From Ectopseudomonas mendocina (GTDB taxonomy: Bacteria; Pseudomonadota; Gammaproteobacteria; Pseudomonadales; Pseudomonadaceae): a stretch of 64,000 nt of DNA. Positions 1 to 5,675 of the stretch are shown in pieces; the stretch's first letter is position 1, and each line of letters opens with the position of its first letter. The position numbers were made by a program, and so were the translations under genes. The stretch is from NCBI RefSeq assembly GCF_007049795.1, contig NZ_SCFY01000017.1, positions 1 to 64,000 of the forward strand. Direction: 5' to 3'. The notes under the pieces are model-generated. The model saw only the letters and a program-made list of their open reading frames with translations. It was not told where the DNA came from and did not search any database.

Positions 1-97
1 GTACGGTTCTGTTTCATCGGGGTAGCGGTTCTTGCCATGGTTCACCTCGTTGCAGTTTATCGCTTAACGGGGTGTCCACTCGTGCTGGGCAAGATCA
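1..97 (-). mobile_element. Tip of an IS-like element with start of a transposase-type ORF
   Basis: On the minus strand a GAGGTG ribosome-binding site precedes an ATG at 38, opening a frame (MARTATPMKQNRT) that runs off the window. This resembles the beginning of a small transposase subunit, but only 12-13 residues are visible. The stretch near 72-97, reading TGTCCACTCGTGCTGGGCAA then GATCA, looks like a terminal inverted repeat. Immediately beyond it, a plus-strand reading frame appears that has lost its 5' end, as expected at an insertion or deletion edge. The family cannot be assigned; an IS3-like element is a guess. Confidence 0.35.
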
Positions 98-862
98 TTT
101 CTTCTTCAAGGCTCAGAAATAGCAAAGCGTCGAACTGGCGAGAAGAAATCTATATCTCAGCTCAGGAACAATCTAGATTCAGCAACTTCCAGCGTAATAC
201 GTGAGACAGACGAACTAAAGACAGGATTCAAAGACTGGCTTGAAAACAAAAAAACGGAACTAGAAGCCGTATTAGAAGAAGAAAAAACAGCTCACACAAC
301 GCAACTCGGTGATCAGAGAGATAAATTCTCCGACTACATGGACACATGCAGCTCTAGAATTCAAGAACTAGAGAACTTATACCAAGAAAAACTCAGACTA
401 GAAAAGCCAGCCCAATACTGGCGAGATTCAGCAAAAAAATATGGCCTACATGGAGCACTATGGGCTCTAGCACTAATTGCAGCGATTTTACTGGGCCTAG
501 TTTACTTTCATGACTTCTTCACCACTTGGCTACAGGGAAAAGAGGTCAATTTAAAACTAAACACCCTTCAAGGCGTTGTAATTTTCGGCTCAATAGTAGC
601 GGTATATGCATTTCTTGCTAGAACTTTAGCAAAGCTCACGTTTAGCTCATTCCACCTAATGCGAGACGCCGAGGAACGCGAGCAATTGACTTACTTATAT
701 TTATCTCTAAGTGAGAGCGGAAAAATCGATGAATCTTCTAGAGACATTATTCTTCAGGCTCTATTTAGCAGGTCTGACACTGGGCTATTGTCATCGGATT
801 CAGGCCCAACGATGCCAGGAATCGTCGAGGCAATCCGTTCAGGCGAGCGACCCAATCGGTAG
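98..862 (+). pseudogene. 5'-truncated DUF6161-like coiled-coil membrane protein
   Basis: The frame is open from 68 to the stop at 862. From about 113 it reads like natural protein: a Lys/Glu-rich coiled coil (SISQLRNNLDSATSS, then KTELEAVLEEEKTAH), two membrane segments (LHGALWALALIAAILLGLVY and VVIFGSIVAVYAFLARTL), and a C-terminal cytosolic segment with an ERxQLTYLYLSL...ALFSRSDTGLL pattern that I associate with DUF6161. The first ATG (338) lies within the coiled coil and has no ribosome-binding site, so the true start is missing and was probably removed by the IS-like junction at about 60-110. Base composition is more AT-rich than the rest of the window, which suggests acquired DNA. The function of the family is unknown to me; residual expression is unlikely. 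Confidence 0.6.
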
Positions 863-951
863 ACTGTTTTTTATTTAATCAGCAGGACTGACCGCTTAAA
901 GGGAAAAAGGGGCGGATTTATTCTCTGCCCCCATTAGTTAGCGCTTTGATG

Positions 952-979
952 AACAATAGGGGACAAACAATAGGGGACA
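952..979. repeat. Tandem 14-bp repeat AACAATAGGGGACA x2
   Basis: Two perfect adjacent copies of AACAATAGGGGACA lie at 952-965 and 966-979. A related AAAAGGGGACAGATTTATTT occurs at about 1495-1514, and AAAAAGGGGCGGATTTATTC near 904. Such GGGGACAG-plus-TTTATT tags commonly flank mobile DNA in gammaproteobacteria. No associated transposase is visible here. Confidence 0.6.
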
Positions 980-1026
980 GACCACGATTAACTGTATGCG
1001 CCACCAAGCAACCACCACTCAAGTTA

Positions 1027-1386
1027 CTAATCCCTCACCCGCTTTCTACGGGCCGACACCACTGGGGCGGTCATACATACCGCCGTCCACACAGCTACTA
1101 ATAGCTTGTTACCAAGCACCACCACGCTATTGGTCATAAACCCAGCTATAAGCGCTACAACCACCCAATCGTACAGATAGGGCTGCCTTAGTCCTAGAAG
1201 CGGATTCCAGCGTTTTGACAAGAGGCTTAGCCAGATAATGGATGCGAAACACGTGAGGCAGTAGAAACCTGTGTAGAGGCTTCCGTAAAAGCTGAACCCG
1301 ATATAAAGCAAGCCGCTTACAGCGCTGCCTGCCACGATTGAAAAGCCTAGGTTGTTACGCCTTTCGAGAGCTTCGAGTGTGATCAT
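1027..1386 (-). CDS. Small multi-pass membrane protein, unknown function
   Basis: This 119-residue protein is predicted from the ATG at 1386, which has AAGGA 9 bases upstream; a further ATG at 1422 would add 12 residues but has no better site. It begins MITLEALERRNN and holds four hydrophobic segments (FSIVAGSAVSGLLYIGFSFY, FYCLTCFASIIWLSLL, YDWVVVALIAGFMTNSVVVL and LLVAVWTAVCMTAPVV) ending in a positively charged ARRKRVRD tail. It stands alone between repeat tags in the accessory region. I do not recognise the family. It may be an immunity- or cargo-type membrane protein, but nothing in the sequence proves that. Confidence 0.5.
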   Translation of the reverse strand: MITLEALERRNNLGFSIVAGSAVSGLLYIGFSFYGSLYTGFYCLTCFASIIWLSLLSKRWNPLLGLRQPYLYDWVVVALIAGFMTNSVVVLGNKLLVAVWTAVCMTAPVVSARRKRVRD

Positions 1387-1529
1387 TGCTTGCCGTCCTT
1401 GACCTGCTTGTGGGCGTCGCACCGCTTAGCGAAATCCTGCGTAATCATTGCCCGGCGTTTGGATTGGTGAGATACCGGCTTGTCTGTTGAGAAGAAAAGG
1501 GGACAGATTTATTTATCCCACTGTCAACC

Positions 1530-1763
1530 ATGCTCAGATATCACGTCACCATAAGGCGACGTGATCATGCTCTGACCCAGATTCATCGGATGATAGCGCT
1601 CGGCCAGCCCCAAAACCAACACGCACTCACCGCTCAACGCATCAGCCTGCTGGAATGGCAAGGCGATCTGTGGATCGCCCTGCGTGACATGCCGCGCTTC
1701 GCCCCGCCCTCCCCACCCGGCGAGCGCTCGTTGTGCGCCCTGCTCAATCGCTGGTGGCGCTGA
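1530..1763 (+). CDS. Hypothetical 77-residue ORF upstream of the FitA-like remnant
   Basis: The frame MLRYHVTIRRRDHALTQIHR... ends in TGA at 1761-1763, overlapping the ATG of the FitA-like remnant by one base, an arrangement typical of translationally coupled genes. No recognisable domain is present and the start lacks a clear ribosome-binding site. It may be the remaining 3' part of a longer gene whose front was lost at the repeat tag near 1500. Coding status is doubtful. Confidence 0.25.
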   Translation: MLRYHVTIRRRDHALTQIHRMIALGQPQNQHALTAQRISLLEWQGDLWIALRDMPRFAPPSPPGERSLCALLNRWWR

Positions 1764-1971
1764 TGGCGAACCTGACCATCCGCATCGACGAAGAGCTCAA
1801 ACAACGCTTGCGTCCCGCAATGGGCGCTCGATGGCGGAGGAGGTGCGGCAGATGCTGCGTGAAGCACTCATGCACCAGCAACCAAGCCCACCGGCCGTCG
1901 CGCCTGAGTTTTACGGGACTTGCCCTTGCAGCGCGAACAACCTAATATCTCCCAAAATGGGAGAAAGCTAG
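1763..1971 (+). pseudogene. Frameshifted FitA-like (plasmid stability) antitoxin remnant
   Basis: From ATG 1763 the reading MANLTIRIDEELKQRLR is the classic ribbon-helix-helix start of FitA/StbC-type antitoxins. It then leaves frame at about 1815. The expected continuation NGRSMAEEVRQMLREALM resumes in another frame at about 1819-1872, so roughly a dozen bases (not a multiple of three) are missing between them. The tail after MHQQPSPP does not match the family and stops at 1969-1971. No FitB/PIN toxin gene follows; higB begins at the last base of the stop. The product cannot be a functional antitoxin. Confidence 0.75.
1920..1964 (+). promoter_or_regulatory. higBA promoter with overlapping palindromic operator
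   Basis: A -35 TTGCCC (1920-1925), a 17-bp spacer and a -10 TAATAT (1943-1948) precede the GTG of higB. Directly on and after the -10 lies the perfect dyad TCTCCCA-AAA-TGGGAGA (1948-1964), placed where bound HigA would block RNA polymerase. Autorepression by antitoxin is the rule for higBA modules; the assignment of this dyad as the operator is inference from position and symmetry. Confidence 0.7.
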
Positions 1972-2273
1972 TGCATGTCATTTCGAGAGGGACACTCAGA
2001 ACATTCTGGGAGAGCAGCCCTGCTTATGCCGATGCTCAGTCACCCATGGTCGAGTGGTACAGGCATATGGAAAAGGCTACATACCGCACGCCACAGGAGC
2101 TGAAGGCCGAATTGCGCACAGCCAGCATTCTCAAGGGGAGTCGAGTGGTGTTCAACATTGCGGGAAACAAGTACCGGATAATTCTTGCCATCGACTATCA
2201 ACGACAATTGGCCAAGGTGCGCTTCGTTGGCACTCATGCCCAATACGACCAAATTGACGCGGAGACTGTCTGA
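1971..2273 (+). CDS. higB: HigB-family toxin (ribosome-dependent mRNA interferase)
   Basis: This 100-residue protein uses a GTG start with GGAGAA eleven bases upstream; an upstream in-frame ATG at 1920 would run through the promoter and is rejected. It begins VHVISRGTLRTFWE and ends VVFNIAGNKYRIILAI...KVRFVGTHAQYDQIDAETV. This is the RelE-fold signature of the HigB family, which cleaves translated mRNA on the ribosome. It is full length with no interruptions. It overlaps higA by one base (TGATG), in the toxin-first order typical of higBA, so toxin and antitoxin are co-transcribed from the promoter at 1920-1948. Confidence 0.9.
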   Translation: MHVISRGTLRTFWESSPAYADAQSPMVEWYRHMEKATYRTPQELKAELRTASILKGSRVVFNIAGNKYRIILAIDYQRQLAKVRFVGTHAQYDQIDAETV

Positions 2274-2632
2274 TGAACATCAAGCCCATTCGCACCGAGC
2301 AAGACTACACAGCGTCGATGGCGCGCATTGACGAGCTGTGGGGCGCAGAGATCGGTACGCCTGAAGGTGATGAACTCGAAGTGCTGGCTCTACTTGTGAG
2401 CAAATACGAAGACGAGCACGCCCCGATGCCGCCGTCCGACCCTATCGAAGCCATCAAATTTCGTATGGATCAGCAAGGCTTGACGCCGCGCGACCTCGAG
2501 CCGTTCATTGGCTCCAGCGGTCGAGTTTCCGAAGTATTGAACCGCAAGCGAAAATTGAGCCTGGCGATGATCAGACGCCTGCATGACGGCCTGCGTATCC
2601 CCTATGAAAGTTTGCTGGCAGACGTGGCCTGA
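2273..2632 (+). CDS. higA: HigA-family antitoxin (XRE helix-turn-helix)
   Basis: This 119-residue protein has two parts. The N-terminal half (MNIKPIRTEQDYTASMARIDELWGAE, GTPEGDELEVLALLVSKYED) is the conserved toxin-binding region of HigA antitoxins. The C-terminal XRE-type helix-turn-helix (about residues 64-115) contains IEAIKFRMDQQGLTPRDLEP and SGRVSEVLNRKRKLSLAMIR. It neutralises HigB and should bind the dyad at 1948-1964 to repress the pair. The start overlaps the toxin stop. The module appears intact, unlike the related second pair just downstream. Confidence 0.9.
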   Translation: MNIKPIRTEQDYTASMARIDELWGAEIGTPEGDELEVLALLVSKYEDEHAPMPPSDPIEAIKFRMDQQGLTPRDLEPFIGSSGRVSEVLNRKRKLSLAMIRRLHDGLRIPYESLLADVA

Positions 2633-2645
2633 CGGCTAGGGGTGA

Positions 2646-2747
2646 AGGATTTTCATCAGTTCTTTCACAGTGAACGGCCACTGGCGGCTGACGTTCGAGT
2701 TTCGCGACGGAAACGCTTACGTCCTGGACTATGAGGATTACCACTGA
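2646..2747 (+). pseudogene. 3' remnant of a second HigB/GraT-like toxin gene
   Basis: Only the end of the gene is left. From about 2670 the frame reads VNGHWRLTFEFRDGNAY and ends VLDYEDYH at TGA 2745-2747, the C-terminus typical of RelE-fold GraT/HigB toxins. In-frame sequence upstream stops at 2643-2645 and does not match the rest of the toxin. The ribonuclease core is gone, so no toxin can be made. Its stop overlaps the ATG of the antitoxin remnant, preserving the original operon junction. Confidence 0.75.
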
Positions 2748-3026
2748 TGAACATGCCCCCATCCCGGTGAGTTCATCACCGATATCTACCTGGAGCCCAA
2801 CGGCATTAGCGGCCGTGAGTTGGCCGAGAAGCTAGGCGTAGCACCCTCGACACTGAGTTGTGTACTCAAAGGCAGCAGCCGTGTAACGCCGGAAATGGCC
2901 CTGCGCCTGTCAGTAGCACTGGGGCGTTCGCCGGAAAGCTGGCTGGCCATGCAGGACGCTTATGATCTGTGGATCGCCCGTCAGCACGTAGACCTCAAAC
3001 AGGTTGGCAAACTGGCGTTCGCCTGA
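2747..3026 (+). pseudogene. Frameshifted GraA/HigA-like XRE antitoxin
   Basis: ATG 2747 opens MNMPPS and reaches a stop at once. The body continues in another frame from 2760 (HPGEFITDIYLEPNGISG, then RELAEKLGVAPSTLSCVLKG, SRVTPEMALRLSVALGRSPE and SWLAMQDAYDLWIARQ) to TGA 3026. This is the standard GraA/HigA antitoxin of about 95 residues with a full helix-turn-helix, broken only by a small deletion near 2758. A weak TTG at 2820 could start a fragment carrying most of the DNA-binding domain. The loss matches the loss of the toxin. Confidence 0.8.
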
Positions 3027-3064
3027 TTGCTGAAGCGATTGTCACCGTCGATAGAGGTAGCGTC

Positions 3065-3235
3065 ATGCGGCACCCATCTTTGCAGATCAAAAAGGCCTAC
3101 TTCGCCAGGGTGCGTCGTTCCAACTACATCGCCAGCCTGCGCTTGGCAGGCTTTCAGGTCACGCCTGCCGATGTGGAACGCCCACTACCTTCACCCGAAG
3201 CGGTATTGAGCCAGCTTCGTTTCAAGGGCGACTGA
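3065..3235 (+). CDS. yhfG: YhfG-family small protein (Fic antitoxin type), orphan
   Basis: The 56-residue protein MRHPSLQIKKAYFARVRRSN, YIASLRLAGFQVTPADVERP, LPSPEAVLSQLRFKGD fits the YhfG family (KKAYxAKxRxSNYxASLRLEGF pattern). These are small partners that restrain Fic-domain AMP-transferases and normally sit directly upstream of fic. Here no fic gene follows: the sequence passes into a terminator and tRNA fragment within 30 bases. The ribosome-binding site is weak (GAGGTAGCGTC). Like its neighbours it seems to be what is left of a toxin-antitoxin unit, but the small gene itself is intact. Confidence 0.6.
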   Translation: MRHPSLQIKKAYFARVRRSNYIASLRLAGFQVTPADVERPLPSPEAVLSQLRFKGD

Positions 3236-3263
3236 AAGGGACAAAAAGCGAGGCAAATAAAAA

Positions 3264-3285
3264 GGGGCTAGCTTGCGCTAACCCC
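3264..3285 (-). terminator. tRNA-Met terminator, left copy
   Basis: GGGG-C-TAGC, loop TTGC, GCTA-A-CCCC forms a hairpin followed on the minus strand by a T-run (CCCCTTTTTATTTG). It sits just beyond the partial tRNA-Met copy and is probably the native tRNA terminator. The related hairpin at 4625-4650 is its element-borne counterpart. Confidence 0.65.
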
Positions 3286-3293
3286 TTGAAATT

Positions 3294-3341
3294 TATGGTG
3301 GCTACACCGGGACTTGAACCTGGGACATCAGCATTATGAAT
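3294..3341 (-). repeat. Attachment-site repeat: 3' half of tRNA-Met (left copy)
   Basis: 48 bases (from TATGGTGGCTACACCGGG to GCATTATGAAT) are identical to 4657-4704, the part of tRNA-Met from the anticodon loop to the CCA end. Identity ends exactly in the anticodon stem-loop, the usual crossover point of tyrosine integrases. This partial copy cannot form a tRNA. Confidence 0.85.
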
Positions 3342-3481
3342 CTCCTGTCATAGCCCTGACTGAACCTCAGCCCGCCAAATCAGGCGCCTTGCGCATATCC
3401 GCTAGCCCATTTCAGCATCATTGTTCCAGAGAACTTGGGGCCTGTAGTCACCTCTCAGGGCTGGTGAGGCATGGATGCCGC

Positions 3482-3517
3482 CCCGCTCCCTGGACGGTTT
3501 TTTGTCCAGGGAGTGGG
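3482..3517. repeat. Strong hairpin with T-rich loop
   Basis: CTCCCTGGAC (3486-3495) pairs perfectly with GTCCAGGGAG (3504-3513) around the loop GGTTTTTT. A G-T wobble and three further C-G pairs extend the stem to 14 pairs. It does not follow a recognised gene and may be a structural or packaging-type feature of the element. Confidence 0.6.
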
Positions 3518-3739
3518 CACCAGCGCCGGCAAGGATGCCGGTTGCTCTGGCCATAGCAAGAAAGGCTGGCGCGGTGGTGTGGTTGCGCGTGAGGTACGAA
3601 CGCGCGTGCGCGCCACCGCGCATGCGCTGACGCCCCTGTAGCACGTCAGACAAACCCCTCTTGGGCGCCAGAGTAGACCTTACTGTTCCACAGAAAATCT
3701 ATGAACGCTTGAAAGGCCAGCATTCGCAATGTATGTTCA

Positions 3740-3758
3740 ATATATGTAAAACATATAT
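3740..3758. promoter_or_regulatory. AT-rich inverted repeat, candidate operator of the RHH gene
   Basis: ATATATGT (3740-3747), AAA and ACATATAT (3751-3758) form a perfect dyad 12 bases ahead of the ATG at 3770. Ribbon-helix-helix proteins usually bind such short dyads at their own promoters, so autoregulation is a reasonable inference. A possible -10 (TATATG or TATAT) lies within it. Confidence 0.5.
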
Positions 3759-3769
3759 ATGAAAAGCAT

Positions 3770-4171
3770 ATGAATACAGCTGATCGACACCTCTGTTTTG
3801 AGTTCTTAATGAAGGTGACAAATCGTTCAAAAGAGGAGGCTCAACAGTTCATGTTCACGCTTCCCAAATCTGATCGCGCTCGTTTGTTGAGAGATGCAAA
3901 GGAATGGAAGGCAAGCGGCTCCCCGGTTCGCGATACAGCAGCCTCGGTGCTCGTTCCTCCAGCCTCGGTTAGCCCCCCGGAGGCACCAGAAACGCCTTCT
4001 GATGCTTCCCACCAACCACGGAAAAAACCCAAGAAGGTTCTGTTCTCGCTGCTCATGCCGCCATTAGAGCTCGAAGCGCTCAGGAGCCTTTCCGATGAAA
4101 CAGGGGAAACCGTGTCTTTTCACATCCGACAGGCAATTCGGCTCTACCTGAAAGAGGTCAACAATGACTAG
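3770..4171 (+). CDS. Ribbon-helix-helix-type DNA-binding protein of the tRNA element
   Basis: The 133-residue protein has three visible parts. Residues 1-50 form a charged helical region (FEFLMKVTNRSKEEAQQFMF, SDRARLLRDAKEWK). Residues 55-90 are a Pro/Ala/Ser-rich linker. Residues 88-130 (KVLFSLLMPPLELEALRSLS, DETGETVSFHIRQAIRLYLKE) have the beta-strand plus two-helix pattern of ribbon-helix-helix repressors. It overlaps the next gene by 8 bases. The AT-rich start region with a dyad suggests autoregulation. No exact family is recognised; an antitoxin-like or element-regulatory role is inference. Confidence 0.65.
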   Translation: MNTADRHLCFEFLMKVTNRSKEEAQQFMFTLPKSDRARLLRDAKEWKASGSPVRDTAASVLVPPASVSPPEAPETPSDASHQPRKKPKKVLFSLLMPPLELEALRSLSDETGETVSFHIRQAIRLYLKEVNND

Positions 4172-4568
4172 TCCAACGGAAATGACAATGCTTCGGCCCA
4201 CCCTGGCACAAGCCCACGATCTACTTGGTAAGTGGGTTATCTGTCGGGTTACCTGGGGCGATGGGGTCGAGGAGTGCGATTCTGCCCCCGCTCAGGTAGT
4301 GGGCGTTGTAGTTCCCGCCCCGGGTACTCGAGTTGAGCCACAGCTGCTAATGAGCTCTGGCCAGGGCGTAGAAACGTGTGGGTATGAATTCGAGCTCTAC
4401 CTGGACTCAATCAAGTTTTTGCGTGTTATTGAGCCCCTGGCACTTACAGGGGAGACCAGGAGCAAAGCCGTTCTAGTTCGCGATCGATTTGCGGCCTTCG
4501 GTGGGGTTGATCTTCAGTTGCCTGAGCGCAGAGACAAACCGCGCGCAGCAAGCTTCGAAGATCACTAG
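4164..4568 (+). CDS. Unknown 134-residue protein, partner of the RHH gene
   Basis: The ATG at 4164 has GAGG eleven bases upstream and lies inside the end of the RHH gene, so the two are translationally coupled. The protein is beta-rich and soluble: GKWVICRVTWGDGVEECDSA, PAQVVGVVVPAPGTRVEPQL, CGYEFELYLDSIKFLRVIEP, then a basic, disordered tail (PERRDKPRAAS). It has no membrane segment, signal peptide or recognised catalytic motif. Its position downstream of a DNA-binding protein resembles antitoxin-toxin order, but no toxin family can be named. Confidence 0.6.
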   Translation: MTSPTEMTMLRPTLAQAHDLLGKWVICRVTWGDGVEECDSAPAQVVGVVVPAPGTRVEPQLLMSSGQGVETCGYEFELYLDSIKFLRVIEPLALTGETRSKAVLVRDRFAAFGGVDLQLPERRDKPRAASFEDH

Positions 4569-4624
4569 GTACACCTGAATAGACCAGATGTAGTCTTTTC
4601 TGTAGTCACTACCCCAGAAACGAC

Positions 4625-4650
4625 AAAGGGCTAGCCTAAGCTAACCCTTT
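4625..4650 (-). terminator. tRNA-Met terminator, right copy
   Basis: AAAGGG-C-TAGC, loop CTAA, GCTA-A-CCCTTT forms a hairpin just downstream (minus strand) of the intact tRNA-Met. It is homologous in position and design to the hairpin at 3264-3285, suggesting that the element brought its own terminator along with the tRNA 3' end. Confidence 0.65.
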
Positions 4651-4656
4651 GAAAAA

Positions 4657-4704
4657 TATGGTGGCTACACCGGGACTTGAACCTGGGACATCAGCATTAT
4701 GAAT
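4657..4704 (-). repeat. Attachment-site repeat: 3' half of tRNA-Met (right copy)
   Basis: Identical over 48 bases to 3294-3341. This copy is continuous with the 5' half of the tRNA and therefore functional. Confidence 0.85.
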
Positions 4705-4735
4705 GCTGCGCTCTAACCAACTGAGCTATGTAGCC
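4659..4735 (-). tRNA. tRNA-Met (anticodon CAT)
   Basis: The reverse strand reads GGCTACATAGCTCAGTTGG at the 5' end, has the anticodon loop context CATTCATAATG (anticodon CAT), a T-arm GGTTCAAGTCC, and closes with TGTAGCC, discriminator A and an encoded CCA. All four stems pair. The sequence is that of an elongator-type tRNA-Met; an Ile tRNA with a modified CAT anticodon is less likely from the overall sequence. Its 3' half is the integration site of the adjacent element. Confidence 0.93.
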
Positions 4736-4745
4736 AACGGCGCGC

Positions 4746-4774
4746 ATTGTCCTCGTCTCGCCTATCGCTGTCAA
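4746..4774 (-). promoter_or_regulatory. tRNA-Met promoter
   Basis: On the minus strand a perfect -35 TTGACA (4774-4769), a 17-bp spacer and a -10 GACAAT (4751-4746) lie 10 bases before the tRNA 5' end. This is a strong housekeeping-type arrangement. Confidence 0.75.
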
Positions 4775-5021
4775 CCCCAGATCATCGATAAATTTACGTT
4801 TTATCAAGCGGTTAGGCTTCGCGGGTGGCGACTCGCTGAATCGCTCGTTTCTGAGCCTGCGGCTGACCTCTCAACTACTCGGACGGTGCTTGCGGGGCTG
4901 TTGGGCGATGCCGGAAAATCCGCCTCCAGCAGGCTGCAGCGCCGTCGCGCGCTGGCCCATGAACCAGGAGAGCACCTTGAGAGCGAGAGACGACTTCGAC
5001 GATCTGCGGGCGGAGCGTGAT

Positions 5022-5186
5022 ATGCCGACGCATTACCGCAACGAACCCAACCGCCATGCCGGGCTGTGGAAGCAGATCGCGATTGGCATCGTCGTCGGCT
5101 ACAGCGTGTTGGGCATCCTCAGCGCGGTTGCCTGGATGCTTGTCGCCCAGGTTGCGCTGAGTGGTATGTCGATCACCCTGCCTTAA
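5022..5186 (+). CDS. Small single-pass membrane protein (54 aa)
   Basis: Starts at ATG 5022 with GGAG six bases upstream; two upstream in-frame ATGs lack such a site. MPTHYRNEPNRHAGLWKQ is a polar lead, followed by one long hydrophobic span IAIGIVVGYSVLGILSAVAW MLVAQVAL and a short tail. The stop overlaps the convergent excalibur gene by four bases. The function is unknown; small membrane proteins of this kind often modulate larger membrane complexes, but no partner is evident here. Confidence 0.5.
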   Translation: MPTHYRNEPNRHAGLWKQIAIGIVVGYSVLGILSAVAWMLVAQVALSGMSITLP

Positions 5187-5539
5187 CGCCCGCACCATTG
5201 CCCTTCACAAGGCACGCCATCGTTGTCGCCGTCCATCTTGGTGCCGGGGCAGTTGCGCAGGAAGAAGGTGGCTTCGGCGCAGGAGGTCATCTGCGAGCAT
5301 TGGGTGCGGCCATCGCAGCGATATTGCTTGCTGGCGACCTGGGTTGTAGGTTGGCTGATCGTGGGTGAAGGGCGCAGGCTGTCCAGCGAGAAGCTGGACG
5401 AGCCGGGCTGAGTGACCACCGGGTTGTCCATCACCGAGCCATCGCTGGCGATGTTGCTGATGATCGGGCTGCCAGGCTTGCTCAGGTAGAACTGCCAGAA
5501 GGCGGCGCCCAGCAGCAGAATGATGATCAGCTTCTTCAT
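5183..5539 (-). CDS. Excalibur calcium-binding domain protein
   Basis: 118 residues from the ATG at 5539 (AAGGGA upstream). A single N-terminal hydrophobic segment (MKKLIIILLLGAAFWQFYL) acts as signal peptide or anchor. Residues 30-70 are a Ser/Thr/Pro-rich linker. The C-terminal domain YRCDGRTQCSQMTSCAEATF ... KMDGDNDGVPCEGQWC is the Excalibur fold with its DxDxDG calcium loop and six cysteines in all. It probably acts in the periplasm or is surface-associated. In-frame codons extend the frame upstream to 5653, but they are Trp/Pro-rich and unlikely to be translated. Confidence 0.8.
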   Translation of the reverse strand: MKKLIIILLLGAAFWQFYLSKPGSPIISNIASDGSVMDNPVVTQPGSSSFSLDSLRPSPTISQPTTQVASKQYRCDGRTQCSQMTSCAEATFFLRNCPGTKMDGDNDGVPCEGQWCGR

Positions 5540-5675
5540 TGCACAGTCCCTTGCCGGTTTCGGTGGTTGCCAGTATTGGCTCGCCGCGCGGACAAATCCA
5601 GAGCGGAGCATTGGCACTTGCCATCCCCTGCCCGCCTCTTCATCCTGCCCCATTGTTTACCCAGCGAGCCCTGTC

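Larger units (their letters stand above)
3342..3769. other. 428 bp without a firm gene, inside the tRNA element
   Basis: A minus-strand frame at 3402-3653 (83 residues; MARATGILAGAGAHSLDKKP) vaguely recalls small phage Ash-type proteins, but it lacks a convincing ribosome-binding site and runs through a strong hairpin, so I do not call it a gene. The right end (3720-3769) is AT-rich and holds the presumed promoter and operator of the downstream pair. Confidence 0.4.
3294..4704. mobile_element. tRNA-Met-associated mini-element (1.36 kb, no integrase)
   Basis: Direct 48-bp repeats (3294-3341 and 4657-4704) bracket the insert, and the terminator-like hairpins next to them are also homologous. 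The right repeat is part of the complete tRNA, as expected when an element restores the gene at integration. The interior carries a two-gene unit (3770-4568), a hairpin-rich stretch and an AT-rich promoter region, but no integrase, so it is either a decayed remnant or a satellite mobilised in trans. Confidence 0.7.

Noticed and set aside
952..979. CRISPR-like array
   Set aside because: Two directly adjacent 14-bp copies without spacers are a simple tandem duplication; no repeat-spacer pattern was seen anywhere in the window.
2820..3026. Functional short HTH protein starting at TTG 2820
   Set aside because: No ribosome-binding site; the frame is better explained as the body of a frameshifted GraA/HigA-like antitoxin.
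3402..3653. 83-codon minus-strand frame as a phage Ash-like gene
   Set aside because: Only a faint resemblance, no ribosome-binding site, and a strong hairpin crosses it; kept only as a remark on the region.
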